From NCBI RefSeq assembly GCF_000420045.1, contig NZ_ATUE01000007.1, positions 248,001-312,000 on the forward strand: DNA of 64,000 nucleotides, in the 5' to 3' direction. Under the pieces are notes generated by a model. It saw only the letters and a program-made list of their open reading frames with translations. It was not told the DNA's origin and made no database searches. Position 1 is the first letter of the stretch, and each line of letters starts with the position of its first letter. Positions 7,294-16,082 of the stretch are shown piece after piece. The DNA is from Perlucidibaca piscinae DSM 21586 (lineage in GTDB: Bacteria; Pseudomonadota; Gammaproteobacteria; Pseudomonadales; Moraxellaceae). The position numbers were made by a program, and so were the translations under genes.

Positions 7294-8745
7294 GTGACCG
7301 TCGACACCATCAAGGCCCTGCAGGCCGACCACTTCGGCCGCTGGAAGAATCGCGAGTCCATCGCCGAGTCCATGATCCCCGTGATCGGTACCCTGTACCG
7401 CGAGCGCAACGTCATCACCACGGTTTTCGGTCGTGCGCTGGTGAACCGTTCGGTCATCCAGATTCTCAAGTATCACCGCCGCGTGCGCATGATCGCCGGC
7501 GATCTGTCGGTGGTGGATACCTATCCGATTCTCGACATCGTGGCCTCGCTGGACCTCGGTCCCTGCCAGGTCGACATCGGCAAGCTCGCCATCGAGTACC
7601 GCGAGAAGGGCGCCGGCCAGGACCTGCGCAGCTTCGTCGAGGCTGCCCTGCGTCCGGGCATCGGCCTGCCGCAGCAAGGCGAGCCGCGTGACGTCGTACT
7701 CTACGGCTTCGGCCGCATCGGCCGCATCCTGGCCCGCCTGCTGATCGAGAAGGCCAGCCTCACCGGCGGTCTGCGCCTGCGTGCCATCGTCGTCCGCAAG
7801 ACCACCGACGGCGACCTGCAGAAGCGTGCCTCGCTGCTGCGCCGCGACTCCATCCACGGTCCGTTCGAAGGCACCATCGCGGTGGATGAAGAGAACGAAG
7901 CCATCATTGCCAACGGCAACTTCATCAAGGTGATCTACGCCGGCAAGCCCAGCGACGTCGATTACACCCAGTACGGCATCAGCAATGCCCTGCTCATCGA
8001 CAACACCGGCAAGCTCAAGGACAGCGAAGGCCTCGGTCAGCACCTGACCTGCCCGGGCGTCAGCCGCGTGATCCTGACCGCGCCGGCCAAGGGCGACGTC
8101 AAGAACATCGTCTACGGCGTCAACAACGACACCATCACCGATGCGGACACCATCCTGTCGGCGGCATCGTGCACGACCAATGCCATCACGCCGGTGCTCA
8201 AGGTCATGAACGACCAGTTCGGCATCCAGTCCGGCCACGTCGAGACCGTGCACTCGTTCACCAACGACCAGAACCTGATCGACAACTACCACAAGGCCGA
8301 CCGCCGTGGTCGTTCCGCCGTGCTCAACATGGTCATCACCGAGACCGGTGCCGCCAAGGCCGTGGCCAAGGCACTGCCGGAACTGCTCGGCAAGCTCACC
8401 GGCAACTCCATCCGCGTGCCGACCCCGAACGTGTCCATGGCCATCCTCAGCCTGACCCTGGACAAGGCCGCGAGCAAGGAAGAGATCAACGAGTTCCTGC
8501 GCAACGTGTCCCTGCACACCAGCCTTGACGAGCAGATCGACTTCACCAACTCCACCGAAGTGGTGTCGTCCGACTTCATCGGCTCGCGTGCCGCCGGCGT
8601 GTTCGATGCCCAGGCCACCATCGTCAACGGCAACAAGGCCAATCTCTATGTCTGGTACGACAACGAGATGGGCTACAGCTGCCAGGTCATGCGCATTGCC
8701 GAGCAGATCGCCGGTACGCATCACCTCTCGCTGCCGGCCGCCTGA
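7294..8745 (+). CDS. gap: Glyceraldehyde-3-phosphate dehydrogenase, long form with N-terminal extension
   Basis: A 483-residue GAPDH converting glyceraldehyde 3-phosphate to 1,3-bisphosphoglycerate with NAD(P). The Rossmann motif GFGRIGR is at about 138-144 and the catalytic cysteine in SAASCTTN at about 293. Classical GAPDH is about 335 residues; the extra 130 at the N-terminus match the long Gap form of Pseudomonas and relatives, often linked to gluconeogenic growth. I prefer GTG 7294 because GAGGA (7282-7286) is ideally spaced before it; ATG 7273 is in frame but has no ribosome site. A strong terminator follows. Confidence 0.9.
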   Translation: MTVDTIKALQADHFGRWKNRESIAESMIPVIGTLYRERNVITTVFGRALVNRSVIQILKYHRRVRMIAGDLSVVDTYPILDIVASLDLGPCQVDIGKLAIEYREKGAGQDLRSFVEAALRPGIGLPQQGEPRDVVLYGFGRIGRILARLLIEKASLTGGLRLRAIVVRKTTDGDLQKRASLLRRDSIHGPFEGTIAVDEENEAIIANGNFIKVIYAGKPSDVDYTQYGISNALLIDNTGKLKDSEGLGQHLTCPGVSRVILTAPAKGDVKNIVYGVNNDTITDADTILSAASCTTNAITPVLKVMNDQFGIQSGHVETVHSFTNDQNLIDNYHKADRRGRSAVLNMVITETGAAKAVAKALPELLGKLTGNSIRVPTPNVSMAILSLTLDKAASKEEINEFLRNVSLHTSLDEQIDFTNSTEVVSSDFIGSRAAGVFDAQATIVNGNKANLYVWYDNEMGYSCQVMRIAEQIAGTHHLSLPAA

Positions 8746-8763
8746 TCGGTCTGAGCCGTGGCG

Positions 8764-8798
8764 AAAAAAGCAGGGGGCACAAGCCCCTGCTTTTTTTT
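8764..8798 (+). terminator. Strong rho-independent terminator after GAPDH
   Basis: GCAGGGG and CCCCTGC pair across a 7-base loop, flanked by six A residues before and eight T residues after. It begins 19 bases past the GAPDH stop codon. Confidence 0.93.
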
Positions 8799-8870
8799 GC
8801 GCAGCCGCCGTGTCACGGCTGCAATCGGTCTGTTTGCCTCCCATTCGGTCTGTCCCGGCCCGGTTCAGGG

Positions 8871-8898
8871 TTTCCACCTGCGGTCTTTCCCTTATACT
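8871..8898 (+). promoter_or_regulatory. Candidate sigma-70 promoter of the nqr operon
   Basis: TTTCCA (8871-8876) and TATACT (8893-8898) are 16 bases apart, between the GAPDH terminator and nqrA. Start of transcription near 8905 would leave a leader of about 60 bases before nqrA. Confidence 0.5.
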
Positions 8899-8964
8899 TT
8901 CGGCCCAACCGGGTCGTGTCGCGAGTGACGCTGCCCATAACAACAACCGTTGCCGGAAGCCTCC

Positions 8965-10299
8965 ATGATCAAGATCAAGCGTGGTCTCGATGTGCCCATC
9001 GCGGGTGCGCCTGTCCAGCAGATTGGGACCAGCCCCGTCGTGCGCTCCGTTGCCGTGGTCGGTGCCGACTATCCCGGGCTCAAGCCCACCATGTCTGTCG
9101 CCGAAGGCGATCAGGTCATCCTTGGCCAGCCCCTGTTCAGCGACAAGAAGAACCCGGCCGTGGTGTTCACGGCGCCGGCCAGCGGCCGCGTGCGTGCCAT
9201 CAACCGCGGACACAAGCGCGTGTTCCAGTCGCTGGTCATCGACATTGATCCTGCCATCACGGACGCGGTCAGCTTCCCGGCGGTGGCACGTGACGCCCTC
9301 GCCAGCCTGGGCGCCGACGCCGTGCGCGAGCGTCTGCTTGCCTCCGGCATCTGGACAGCCTTGCGTACCCGTCCGTTCAGCAAGGTTCCCGATCCCGCCA
9401 GCCAGCCCTCGGCCATCTTCGTCAATGCCATGGACAGCAATCCGCTGGCGGCGCATCCGCGCGTGACCCTGGTCGGCCGCGAGCAGGACTTTGCCGACGG
9501 CCTGGTCCTGCTGCAGCAGCTGGCGTCGACGGTCTATGTCGCGCAGGCTCCCGGCAGCGACCTGCCCACCGGCACGGCGCGCAACGAGGTCTTTTCCGGT
9601 CCGCATCCGGCAGGTCTGGTCGGGACCCATATCCATTTCCTGCATCCGGTGTCGGCCCAGCGCACGGTCTGGCATCTCAATGCCCAGGATGTGGCCGCCA
9701 TCGGCGTGCTCTTCACCCAGGGCCGCATTGACACGCAGCGCGTGATTTCGCTGGGCGGTCCGGTGGTGAAGCAGCCGCGCCTGATCAAGGTTCCCCTGGG
9801 GGCCTCGCTGGTCGATGTGGTCAGTGGCGAGCTGCAGCCCGGCGACAACCGCGTGGTGTCCGGATCGGTGCTTTCCGGCCGGCAGGCCCAGGGCGTCGAG
9901 TCCTACCTGGGTCGCTACCACCTGCAGGTGTCCTGTCTGGCCGAAGGTCGCGAGCGCGAACTGCTGCACTACTTCCGCCCGGGCACGCACCGCAGCTCGG
10001 TGCTCAACCTCTATCTCGGCAAGTTCCTGCGCAAGACGTTTGCCATGACCACCAGCACCAACGGCTCCGAGCGTGCCATGGTGCCGGTCGGAACCTACGA
10101 GCAGGTGATGCCGCTGGACATCCTGCCGACGCAGCTGCTGCGCAGCATGCTGGTGGGCGACAGCGATGCCGCGCAGGCGCTGGGCTGCCTGGAGCTGGAC
10201 GAGGAGGATCTGGGCCTGTGCACCTATGCCTGCCCGGGCAAGTACGAATACGGACCGGTCCTGCGCGATGTGCTGACCCTGATCGAGAAGGAGGGCTGA
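8965..10299 (+). CDS. nqrA: Na+-translocating NADH:quinone reductase subunit A
   Basis: Subunit A of the six-subunit sodium-pumping NQR complex, a peripheral cytoplasmic subunit of 444 residues (V. cholerae NqrA is 446). It begins MIKIKRGLDVPIAG and has the characteristic early segment VGADYPGLKPTMSVAEGDQV and the C-terminal CPGKYEYGPVLRDVLTLIE. ATG 8965 is preceded by GGAAG with suitable spacing. It heads a cluster in the canonical order nqrABCDEF; nqrB follows after 3 bases. Confidence 0.97.
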   Translation: MIKIKRGLDVPIAGAPVQQIGTSPVVRSVAVVGADYPGLKPTMSVAEGDQVILGQPLFSDKKNPAVVFTAPASGRVRAINRGHKRVFQSLVIDIDPAITDAVSFPAVARDALASLGADAVRERLLASGIWTALRTRPFSKVPDPASQPSAIFVNAMDSNPLAAHPRVTLVGREQDFADGLVLLQQLASTVYVAQAPGSDLPTGTARNEVFSGPHPAGLVGTHIHFLHPVSAQRTVWHLNAQDVAAIGVLFTQGRIDTQRVISLGGPVVKQPRLIKVPLGASLVDVVSGELQPGDNRVVSGSVLSGRQAQGVESYLGRYHLQVSCLAEGRERELLHYFRPGTHRSSVLNLYLGKFLRKTFAMTTSTNGSERAMVPVGTYEQVMPLDILPTQLLRSMLVGDSDAAQALGCLELDEEDLGLCTYACPGKYEYGPVLRDVLTLIEKEG

Positions 10300-10302
10300 C
10301 GC

Positions 10303-11568
10303 ATGAGCTGGCTCAAGAACAAACTCGAGGCCATGGAGCCTGATTTCCGCAAGGGCGGCAAGCACGAGAACTGGGCGGCGCTGTTCGAGGCCATCGACAC
10401 CTTCTTCTACAGTCCGAAGAAGGTGACGCATGCCGCGGCGCATGTGCGTGACTCCATCGATCTCAAGCGCATCATGATCATTGTCTGGGCGGCCACCTTC
10501 CCGGCCATGTTCCTGGGCATGTGGAACACCGGCAGCCAGGCCCTGACCCTGCTCGCCAACGTGCCGGGGGCAACGCCGGACCAGCTCACCGATGCCTGGC
10601 GCGTCTGGGTCATCAGCCTGATTGCCGGTTTCGATGCCGGCAGCTGGTGGGACTGCCTGGTCTATGGCGCCACCTATTTCGTGCCGGTCTACCTGGTCAC
10701 CTTCATTGTCGGCGGCTTCTGGGAAGTGCTGTTCGCGCAGAAGCGCGGCCATGAGGTCAACGAGGGCTTCTTCGTCACTTCGGTGCTGTTCGCGCTGACC
10801 TGCCCGCCGACCATCCCGCTCTGGCAGGTGGCCCTGGGCATCACCTTCGGCGTGGTCATCGCCAAGGAAGTCTTCGGCGGCACCGGCAAGAACTTCGTCA
10901 ATCCAGCGCTGGCCGGTCGTGCCTTCCTGTTCTTCGCCTACCCGGCGCAGCTTTCCGGTGACACGGTGTGGACCGCGGCCAATCCGGCCCTGTGGTCGCA
11001 GGCGGTGGACGGCTTCAGCGGCGCCACCGCGCTGGGCCAGGCCAAGGCCGCCGGCATCGAGGCCATGCAGCGCATCGGTGACGGCGGTCTGCAGGCCATC
11101 ACCTGGTGGGATGCCTTCATCGGCAACATTCCCGGCTCCATGGGCGAGGTCTCGACGCTGGGCATCGCGATCGGGGCCGTCATCCTGCTCGCCACCCGCG
11201 TCGCCTCCTGGCGCATCATGGCCGGCGTGTCCATGGGCATGATGATGACCTCGCTGCTGTTCAACCTCATCGGCTCCGACACCAACCCGATGTTTGCCAT
11301 GCCCTGGCACTGGCATCTGGTGCTCGGCGGCTTCGCCTTCGGCATGGTGTTCATGGCCACCGATCCGGTGTCGGCAGCCATGACCCACGCCGGACGCTGG
11401 GTCTTCGGCATCGTCTGCGGTGTCATGGTGACGCTGATCCGCGTGGTCAATCCGGCCTATCCGGAGGGCATGATGCTGGCCATCCTGTTTGCCAACCTGA
11501 CCGCGCCGCTGATCGACTACTTTGTCATCCAGGCCAACATCAAGCGGAGGGCGCTGCGCCATGTCTAA
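10303..11568 (+). CDS. nqrB: Na+-translocating NADH:quinone reductase subunit B
   Basis: A 421-residue polytopic membrane subunit that carries a covalent FMN and riboflavin and forms a main part of the Na+ channel. The flavinylation motif FSGATAL is at about 238-244, so Thr242 is the expected phosphoester-linked FMN site. Multiple hydrophobic helices run from about 55 to 410. It overlaps nqrC by 8 bases, indicating translational coupling. Confidence 0.97.
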   Translation: MSWLKNKLEAMEPDFRKGGKHENWAALFEAIDTFFYSPKKVTHAAAHVRDSIDLKRIMIIVWAATFPAMFLGMWNTGSQALTLLANVPGATPDQLTDAWRVWVISLIAGFDAGSWWDCLVYGATYFVPVYLVTFIVGGFWEVLFAQKRGHEVNEGFFVTSVLFALTCPPTIPLWQVALGITFGVVIAKEVFGGTGKNFVNPALAGRAFLFFAYPAQLSGDTVWTAANPALWSQAVDGFSGATALGQAKAAGIEAMQRIGDGGLQAITWWDAFIGNIPGSMGEVSTLGIAIGAVILLATRVASWRIMAGVSMGMMMTSLLFNLIGSDTNPMFAMPWHWHLVLGGFAFGMVFMATDPVSAAMTHAGRWVFGIVCGVMVTLIRVVNPAYPEGMMLAILFANLTAPLIDYFVIQANIKRRALRHV

Positions 11569-12343
11569 GGAATCCCGTGGCAAGACCCTGACCGTGGCCG
11601 TGGTGCTGTCGGTGGTCTGCTCGATCGCCCTGGCAGCAGCCGTGACCCTGCTGAAGCCGGTGCAGGACACCAACAAGATGCTCGACAAGCAGCGCAAGAT
11701 CCTTGCTGCAGCCGGTGTGCTCGCGGAAGGGCAGGGCTCGGCAGCCGAGGTGTCCCGCGAATTTGCCCGCCTCGAGCGTTACCTGGTCACGCTCGACACC
11801 GGCGAGTTCAAGCGCATCGATTTGCAGGATGCCTATGATCAGCGCAAGGCGGCCAAGGATCCCGAGCAGTCCATCGCCCTGAGTGGCGAGCAGGACATCG
11901 CCAGCATCAAGCGCCGTGCCAACCAGGCTGACATCTACGTCCTGCGCAATGAGCAGGGCAAGGCCGAGCGCTACGTGCTGCCGGTGTCTGGCTACGGCCT
12001 GTGGTCGACGCTGCATGGCTATCTGGTGGTGGGTGCCGATGCCAACACCGTGGCCGGCATCACTTTCACTGAGCATGCCGAAACGCCGGGCCTCGGTGGC
12101 GAGGTCGACAACCCGGCCTGGAAAGCACTGTGGCCGGGCAAGCAGGTCTATGACGCCAGCGGCAACCCGGTGCTGGGCCTGAAGAAGGGGGTTGATCCCG
12201 CCAAGCCGGAAGCCGTGCACCAGGTCGATGCCCTGTCCGGCTCGACGCTGACCTCCAACGGCGTGTCCAACCTGGTCAGGTTCTGGATGGGTGACATGGG
12301 TTTCCGCAAGTTCCTCGACAACGTCCGTGACTCTGGAGTCTGA
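11561..12343 (+). CDS. nqrC: Na+-translocating NADH:quinone reductase subunit C
   Basis: A 260-residue subunit with one N-terminal membrane helix (about 9-30) and a periplasmic FMN-binding domain. The ApbE target motif reads DALSGSTLTS, so Thr229 is the likely covalent FMN site; the third motif position is Ser where V. cholerae has Ala (SGAT), a conservative change. The start ATG 11561 lies inside the end of nqrB, and nqrD follows after 2 bases. Confidence 0.96.
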   Translation: MSKESRGKTLTVAVVLSVVCSIALAAAVTLLKPVQDTNKMLDKQRKILAAAGVLAEGQGSAAEVSREFARLERYLVTLDTGEFKRIDLQDAYDQRKAAKDPEQSIALSGEQDIASIKRRANQADIYVLRNEQGKAERYVLPVSGYGLWSTLHGYLVVGADANTVAGITFTEHAETPGLGGEVDNPAWKALWPGKQVYDASGNPVLGLKKGVDPAKPEAVHQVDALSGSTLTSNGVSNLVRFWMGDMGFRKFLDNVRDSGV

Positions 12344-12345
12344 TC

Positions 12346-13017
12346 ATGGCTGACAAGCTTTCCATGCGCGACATTGTCGTCCAGCCGATTCTCAACACCA
12401 ATCCGGTGGTGTTCCAGGTGCTTGGCATCTGCTCGGCACTGGCCGTGACCTCGAACATGAAGACGGCGCTGGCAATGTCCATCGGCCTGACGGCGGTGAC
12501 GGCGTTCTCCAACCTGTTCGTGTCGATGATCCGCAACCACATTCCCAATTCCATCCGCATCATCGTGCAGATGGTCGTGGTGGCCTCGCTGGTGATCATC
12601 GTCGACCAGTTCCTGCAGGCCTTCGCTCCCGCCATCTCCAAGCAGATGTCGGTGTTTGTCGGTCTCATCATCACCAACTGCATCGTCATGGGACGGCTCG
12701 AGGCCTTCGCCATGAAGAATCCGCCCGGCGTGAGCTTTCTCGACGGTCTCGGCAACGGTCTCGGCTACTCCGCGCTGCTGCTGCTGGTCGGCACCATCCG
12801 CGAGATCCTCGGTTCCGGCACCTGGTTCGGTCTGACCATCCTGCCGCGCATTGCCGATGGCGGCTGGTACCTGCCCAACGGCCTGATGCTGCTGCCGCCG
12901 TCGGCCTTCTTCCTGATCGGTCTGATCATCTGGGCGCTGCGTTCGTGGAAGCCGGCCCAGCAGGAGCAGGACGAGTTCAGGATCGCGCCCAACAGCAAGT
13001 CCTCGCAGGCGCATTGA
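12346..13017 (+). CDS. nqrD: Na+-translocating NADH:quinone reductase subunit D
   Basis: A 223-residue membrane subunit with six hydrophobic helices, homologous to NqrE and RnfE. Cys29 (GICSAL) and Cys112 (TNCIVMGR) match the cysteines that, together with two in NqrE, hold the intramembrane iron-sulfur centre in structures of the complex. Length agrees with the family (about 210-225). Confidence 0.97.
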   Translation: MADKLSMRDIVVQPILNTNPVVFQVLGICSALAVTSNMKTALAMSIGLTAVTAFSNLFVSMIRNHIPNSIRIIVQMVVVASLVIIVDQFLQAFAPAISKQMSVFVGLIITNCIVMGRLEAFAMKNPPGVSFLDGLGNGLGYSALLLLVGTIREILGSGTWFGLTILPRIADGGWYLPNGLMLLPPSAFFLIGLIIWALRSWKPAQQEQDEFRIAPNSKSSQAH

Positions 13018-13030
13018 GCGGAGCTGAAGC

Positions 13031-13648
13031 ATGGAACATTACCTGAGTCTTTTTGTCCGCTCGATCTTCATCGAGAACATGGCGCTGTCGTTCTTCCTGG
13101 GCATGTGCACCTTCCTGGCCATCTCCAAGAAGGTGCAGACCGCCATCATGCTGGGGATCGCGGTGGTGGTGGTGATGGCGCTGACCATGCCCATCAACAA
13201 CCTGGCCTTCAACTACCTGCTCAAGGCCGGCGCGCTGGAGTGGACCGGCATGACCGATGCCGGCAGCATCGACCTGAGCTTCCTGGCGCTGCTTGTCTAC
13301 ATCTGTACCATTGCCGCCTTCGTGCAAATCCTTGAAATGGTTCTCGACAAGTACCTGCCTGCGCTCTACAACGCGCTGGGCATCTTCCTGCCGCTGATCA
13401 CGGTGAACTGCGCGATCCTCGGCGGTGCCCTGTTCATGCAGCAGCGCGAGTACAACCTGGCGGAAAGCACGGTGTTCGGCATTGGTGCCGGCCTGTCCTG
13501 GGCGCTGGCGATCGCCCTGCTGGCGGGCATTCGCGAAAAGATGAAGTACAGCGATGTGCCGGCCGGCCTCAAGGGTCTGGGCATCACCTTCATCACCGTC
13601 GGCCTGATGTCGCTGGGCTTCATGTCCTTCTCCGGCATCCAGCTTTAA
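13031..13648 (+). CDS. nqrE: Na+-translocating NADH:quinone reductase subunit E
   Basis: A 205-residue membrane subunit, partner of NqrD in inverted topology. Cys26 (GMCTFLA) and Cys127 (TVNCAILGG) are the expected iron-sulfur ligands. It begins MEHYLSLFVRSIFIENMAL, the family's standard opening. It lies between nqrD and nqrF with gaps of 13 and 10 bases; AAGGAG precedes nqrF. Confidence 0.97.
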   Translation: MEHYLSLFVRSIFIENMALSFFLGMCTFLAISKKVQTAIMLGIAVVVVMALTMPINNLAFNYLLKAGALEWTGMTDAGSIDLSFLALLVYICTIAAFVQILEMVLDKYLPALYNALGIFLPLITVNCAILGGALFMQQREYNLAESTVFGIGAGLSWALAIALLAGIREKMKYSDVPAGLKGLGITFITVGLMSLGFMSFSGIQL

Positions 13649-13658
13649 GGAGCAGACC

Positions 13659-14897
13659 ATGTCGACTGAATTCATTGTTGTCCTGAGCATGCTGATGTTC
13701 ACCGGGGTGGTGGTGGCCCTGGTGCTGGTGATTCTTGCGGCGCGCACCAAGCTGGTGACCTCCGGCAATGTCGTTCTCGACATCAACGGCGATCCCGACA
13801 AGCGCGTCGAGGTCGAAAGCGGCGGCAAGCTGCTGGGGGCGCTCGCTGACAAGAAGATCTTCCTGTCCTCGGCCTGTGGTGGCGGCGGCTCCTGCGGCCA
13901 GTGCAAGGTCAAGGTCAAGTCCGGTGGCGGCGACATCCTGCCCACCGAGGAGCCGCACTTCACCAAGCGCGAGATCAAGGAAGGCTGGCGCCTGGGCTGC
14001 CAGCTCCAGGTCAAGCAGAACATGGACATCGAGCTCGACGAGGAGCTCTTCGGGGTCAAGCGCTGGGAGTGCGAGGTCATTTCCAACGACAACGTCGCCA
14101 CCTTCATCAAGGAACTGACCCTGAAACTGCCGGAAGGCGAGGATGTGCATTTCCGCGCCGGTGGCTATGTGCAGCTGGAAATCCCGCCCTATGAGTGCGA
14201 CTTCAAGGACATGGACATCGGCGAGGAATACCGGGGCGACTGGGAGAAGTTCAAGATCGTCGATCTGAGCTCGAAGACCACCGAGCCGACCATCCGTGCC
14301 TACTCGATGGCGAACTACCCGGACGAGAAGGGCATTCTCAAGTTCAACATCCGGATTGCCACGCCGCCGCTGCGCCAGATGAACGAGATCCCGCCCGGCA
14401 AGATGTCGTCGTTCGTGTTCTCGCGCAAGCCCGGCGACAAGGTCACCGTGTTCGGTCCGTTCGGCGAGTTCTTTGCCAAGGACACCGATGCCGAGATGGT
14501 CTTTGTCGGCGGCGGTGCCGGCATGGCACCCATGCGCTCGCACATCTTCGACCAGCTCAAGCGTCTCAAGAGCAAGCGCAAGATCAGCTTCTGGTATGGC
14601 GCGCGCTCGCTGCGCGAGACCTTCTACGTCGACGAGTACGACCAGCTGCAAGCCGAGAATCCCAACTTCCAGTGGCATCTGGCGCTGTCCGAGCCGCAGC
14701 CGGAAGACAACTGGACCGGCTACACCGGCTTCATCCACAACGTGCTCTACGAGAACTACCTCAAGGATCATCCGGCACCGGAAGATTGCGAGTTCTACAT
14801 GTGCGGCCCGCCCATGATGAACGCGGCCGTCATCAAGATGCTCGAGGATCTGGGGGTGGACCGCGAGAACATCCTGCTTGATGACTTCGGTGGCTGA
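13659..14897 (+). CDS. nqrF: Na+-translocating NADH:quinone reductase subunit F (NADH dehydrogenase)
   Basis: A 412-residue entry subunit of NQR: an N-terminal membrane helix (about 5-28), a [2Fe-2S] ferredoxin domain with the cluster cysteines in SACGGGGSCGQCK and LGCQL, then an FAD domain (RAYSMANYP) and an NADH-binding domain (GGGAGMAPMRSHIF), ending ENILLDDFGG. It takes electrons from NADH to FAD and then to the 2Fe-2S centre. A very strong hairpin sits just after its stop codon. Confidence 0.97.
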   Translation: MSTEFIVVLSMLMFTGVVVALVLVILAARTKLVTSGNVVLDINGDPDKRVEVESGGKLLGALADKKIFLSSACGGGGSCGQCKVKVKSGGGDILPTEEPHFTKREIKEGWRLGCQLQVKQNMDIELDEELFGVKRWECEVISNDNVATFIKELTLKLPEGEDVHFRAGGYVQLEIPPYECDFKDMDIGEEYRGDWEKFKIVDLSSKTTEPTIRAYSMANYPDEKGILKFNIRIATPPLRQMNEIPPGKMSSFVFSRKPGDKVTVFGPFGEFFAKDTDAEMVFVGGGAGMAPMRSHIFDQLKRLKSKRKISFWYGARSLRETFYVDEYDQLQAENPNFQWHLALSEPQPEDNWTGYTGFIHNVLYENYLKDHPAPEDCEFYMCGPPMMNAAVIKMLEDLGVDRENILLDDFGG

Positions 14898-14921
14898 CGG
14901 ATACACCCTGCGGCAGGTGAC

Positions 14922-14974
14922 GGCCGGGGTGGTGAGGTGGGTGTCTTCACGACACCCACCTCACCACCCCGGCC
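14922..14974 (+). repeat. Perfect 24-bp-stem hairpin between nqrF and apbE
   Basis: Bases 14922-14945 and 14951-14974 are exact reverse complements with a 5-base loop (TTCAC). The stem is very GC-rich (arms begin GGCCGGGGTGG and end CCACCCCGGCC). It starts 24 bases after the nqrF stop and ends 8 bases before the likely GTG start of apbE. Only a weak T-containing stretch follows, so it may be a partial terminator, an RNase-processing or mRNA-stability stem, or a block on apbE translation. Confidence 0.95.
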
Positions 14975-14982
14975 TTGTCATT

Positions 14983-16032
14983 GTGCGCTGGCCATGGCGA
15001 TGGCCGGGGAGTCTGCTGCAGGCACTTCTGGTGCTGGCGATACTGGCCCTGTCAGGCTGCAGCCGGCCATCGCCACCGGTGACGCTGGGCGGCATCGCGT
15101 TCTACAGCATGGCCTGGCAGGTCAAGCTGCGCGAGCTGCCTTCCGGCGTCACGGCGACGGCATTGCAGGCCGAGCTGCAGACCGAGCTGGATGCCATCAA
15201 TCGAGCCTTGTCGACCTATCAGCCGGACACCGAGCTGATGCGTTTCAATGCCTCGCCTGTCGGCACGCCGGTGGGCGTTTCCCCGATCCTGCTGCAGGCG
15301 CTGCAGCCAGCGCTGGCAGTCAGCGCGGCCACCGACGGTCGCTATGACGTCACCATCGGGCCGCTGGTCAATCTCTGGGGTTTCGGCGCGCAGGGCCGCC
15401 CGGAGCGCGTGCCGGATGCTGCCGCGATTGCTGCCGCGCGTGCCCGTGTCGGCTGGCAGCACCTGCAACTGGACGCGGCGATGCGCGAGCTGACCCGGCA
15501 GCGCGACCTGTTCGTTGATCTGTCGTCGGTGGGCGAGGGGGTTGCCGTGGACCGTCTGGTGGCCGTGCTGGAGCGCCGTGGCGTGCAGGACTATCTGGTG
15601 GGCGTGGCAGGCACCCTGCGCACGCGCGGTCTGCGTCCCGACGGACAGTCCTGGCAGCTGGCGGTGGAACAGCCCGATGGCAGTGGCCGGGTTGCCCGGC
15701 GCCTGAACCTGCCCGGGGGCGGAGCGATCTCCACGTCGGGCTCCTACCGCAACTATTTCGAGCAGGATGGCGTACGCTATTCGCACACCATCGATCCGCG
15801 CAGCGGGCGGCCGGTCAGTCATCATGGCGTGTCGGTGACGGTCATGCTGGCGCCGGGAAAGGCGGTTGCCACGGCCGATGCCTGGGCCACGGCACTGAAC
15901 GTGCTCGGGCCGCAGGATGGCCTGGTGCTGGCGAACCGGCTGAATCTGGCGGCGCTTTTCATCGCGCGCGAGCAGGGCCGTTTCACGCACTACGTCTCGG
16001 ATGCTGCCAAGCCGCTGCTGACAAGTCCCTGA
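14983..16032 (+). CDS. apbE: FAD:protein FMN transferase ApbE (lipoprotein)
   Basis: ApbE cleaves FAD and attaches FMN covalently to threonine in NqrB and NqrC, acting in the periplasm. From GTG 14983 the 349-residue protein has a short Arg/Trp-rich n-region, a hydrophobic stretch and a lipobox LSGC. Conserved ApbE segments are TDGRYDVTIGPLVNLWGFG, DLSSVGEGVAVDRL, GGGAISTSGSYRNYF, HTIDPRSGRPV and TADAWATAL. An in-frame ATG at 14881 overlapping nqrF is an alternative start, but it would read through the hairpin and give an overlong signal region. Its place directly after nqrF fits its job. Confidence 0.92.
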   Translation: MRWPWRWPGSLLQALLVLAILALSGCSRPSPPVTLGGIAFYSMAWQVKLRELPSGVTATALQAELQTELDAINRALSTYQPDTELMRFNASPVGTPVGVSPILLQALQPALAVSAATDGRYDVTIGPLVNLWGFGAQGRPERVPDAAAIAAARARVGWQHLQLDAAMRELTRQRDLFVDLSSVGEGVAVDRLVAVLERRGVQDYLVGVAGTLRTRGLRPDGQSWQLAVEQPDGSGRVARRLNLPGGGAISTSGSYRNYFEQDGVRYSHTIDPRSGRPVSHHGVSVTVMLAPGKAVATADAWATALNVLGPQDGLVLANRLNLAALFIAREQGRFTHYVSDAAKPLLTSP

Positions 16033-16082
16033 ATCATCCAGGGCCGTCCGCTCCCGTGACGGCCATGACCCGGAGTCACCGC

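Noticed and set aside
7210..11697. A 1,495-codon open frame on the minus strand across GAPDH, nqrA and nqrB
   Set aside because: It is antisense to three clear genes. The long frame arises from GC-rich codon use in them; its translation is His/Gly/Arg-rich low complexity with no domain.
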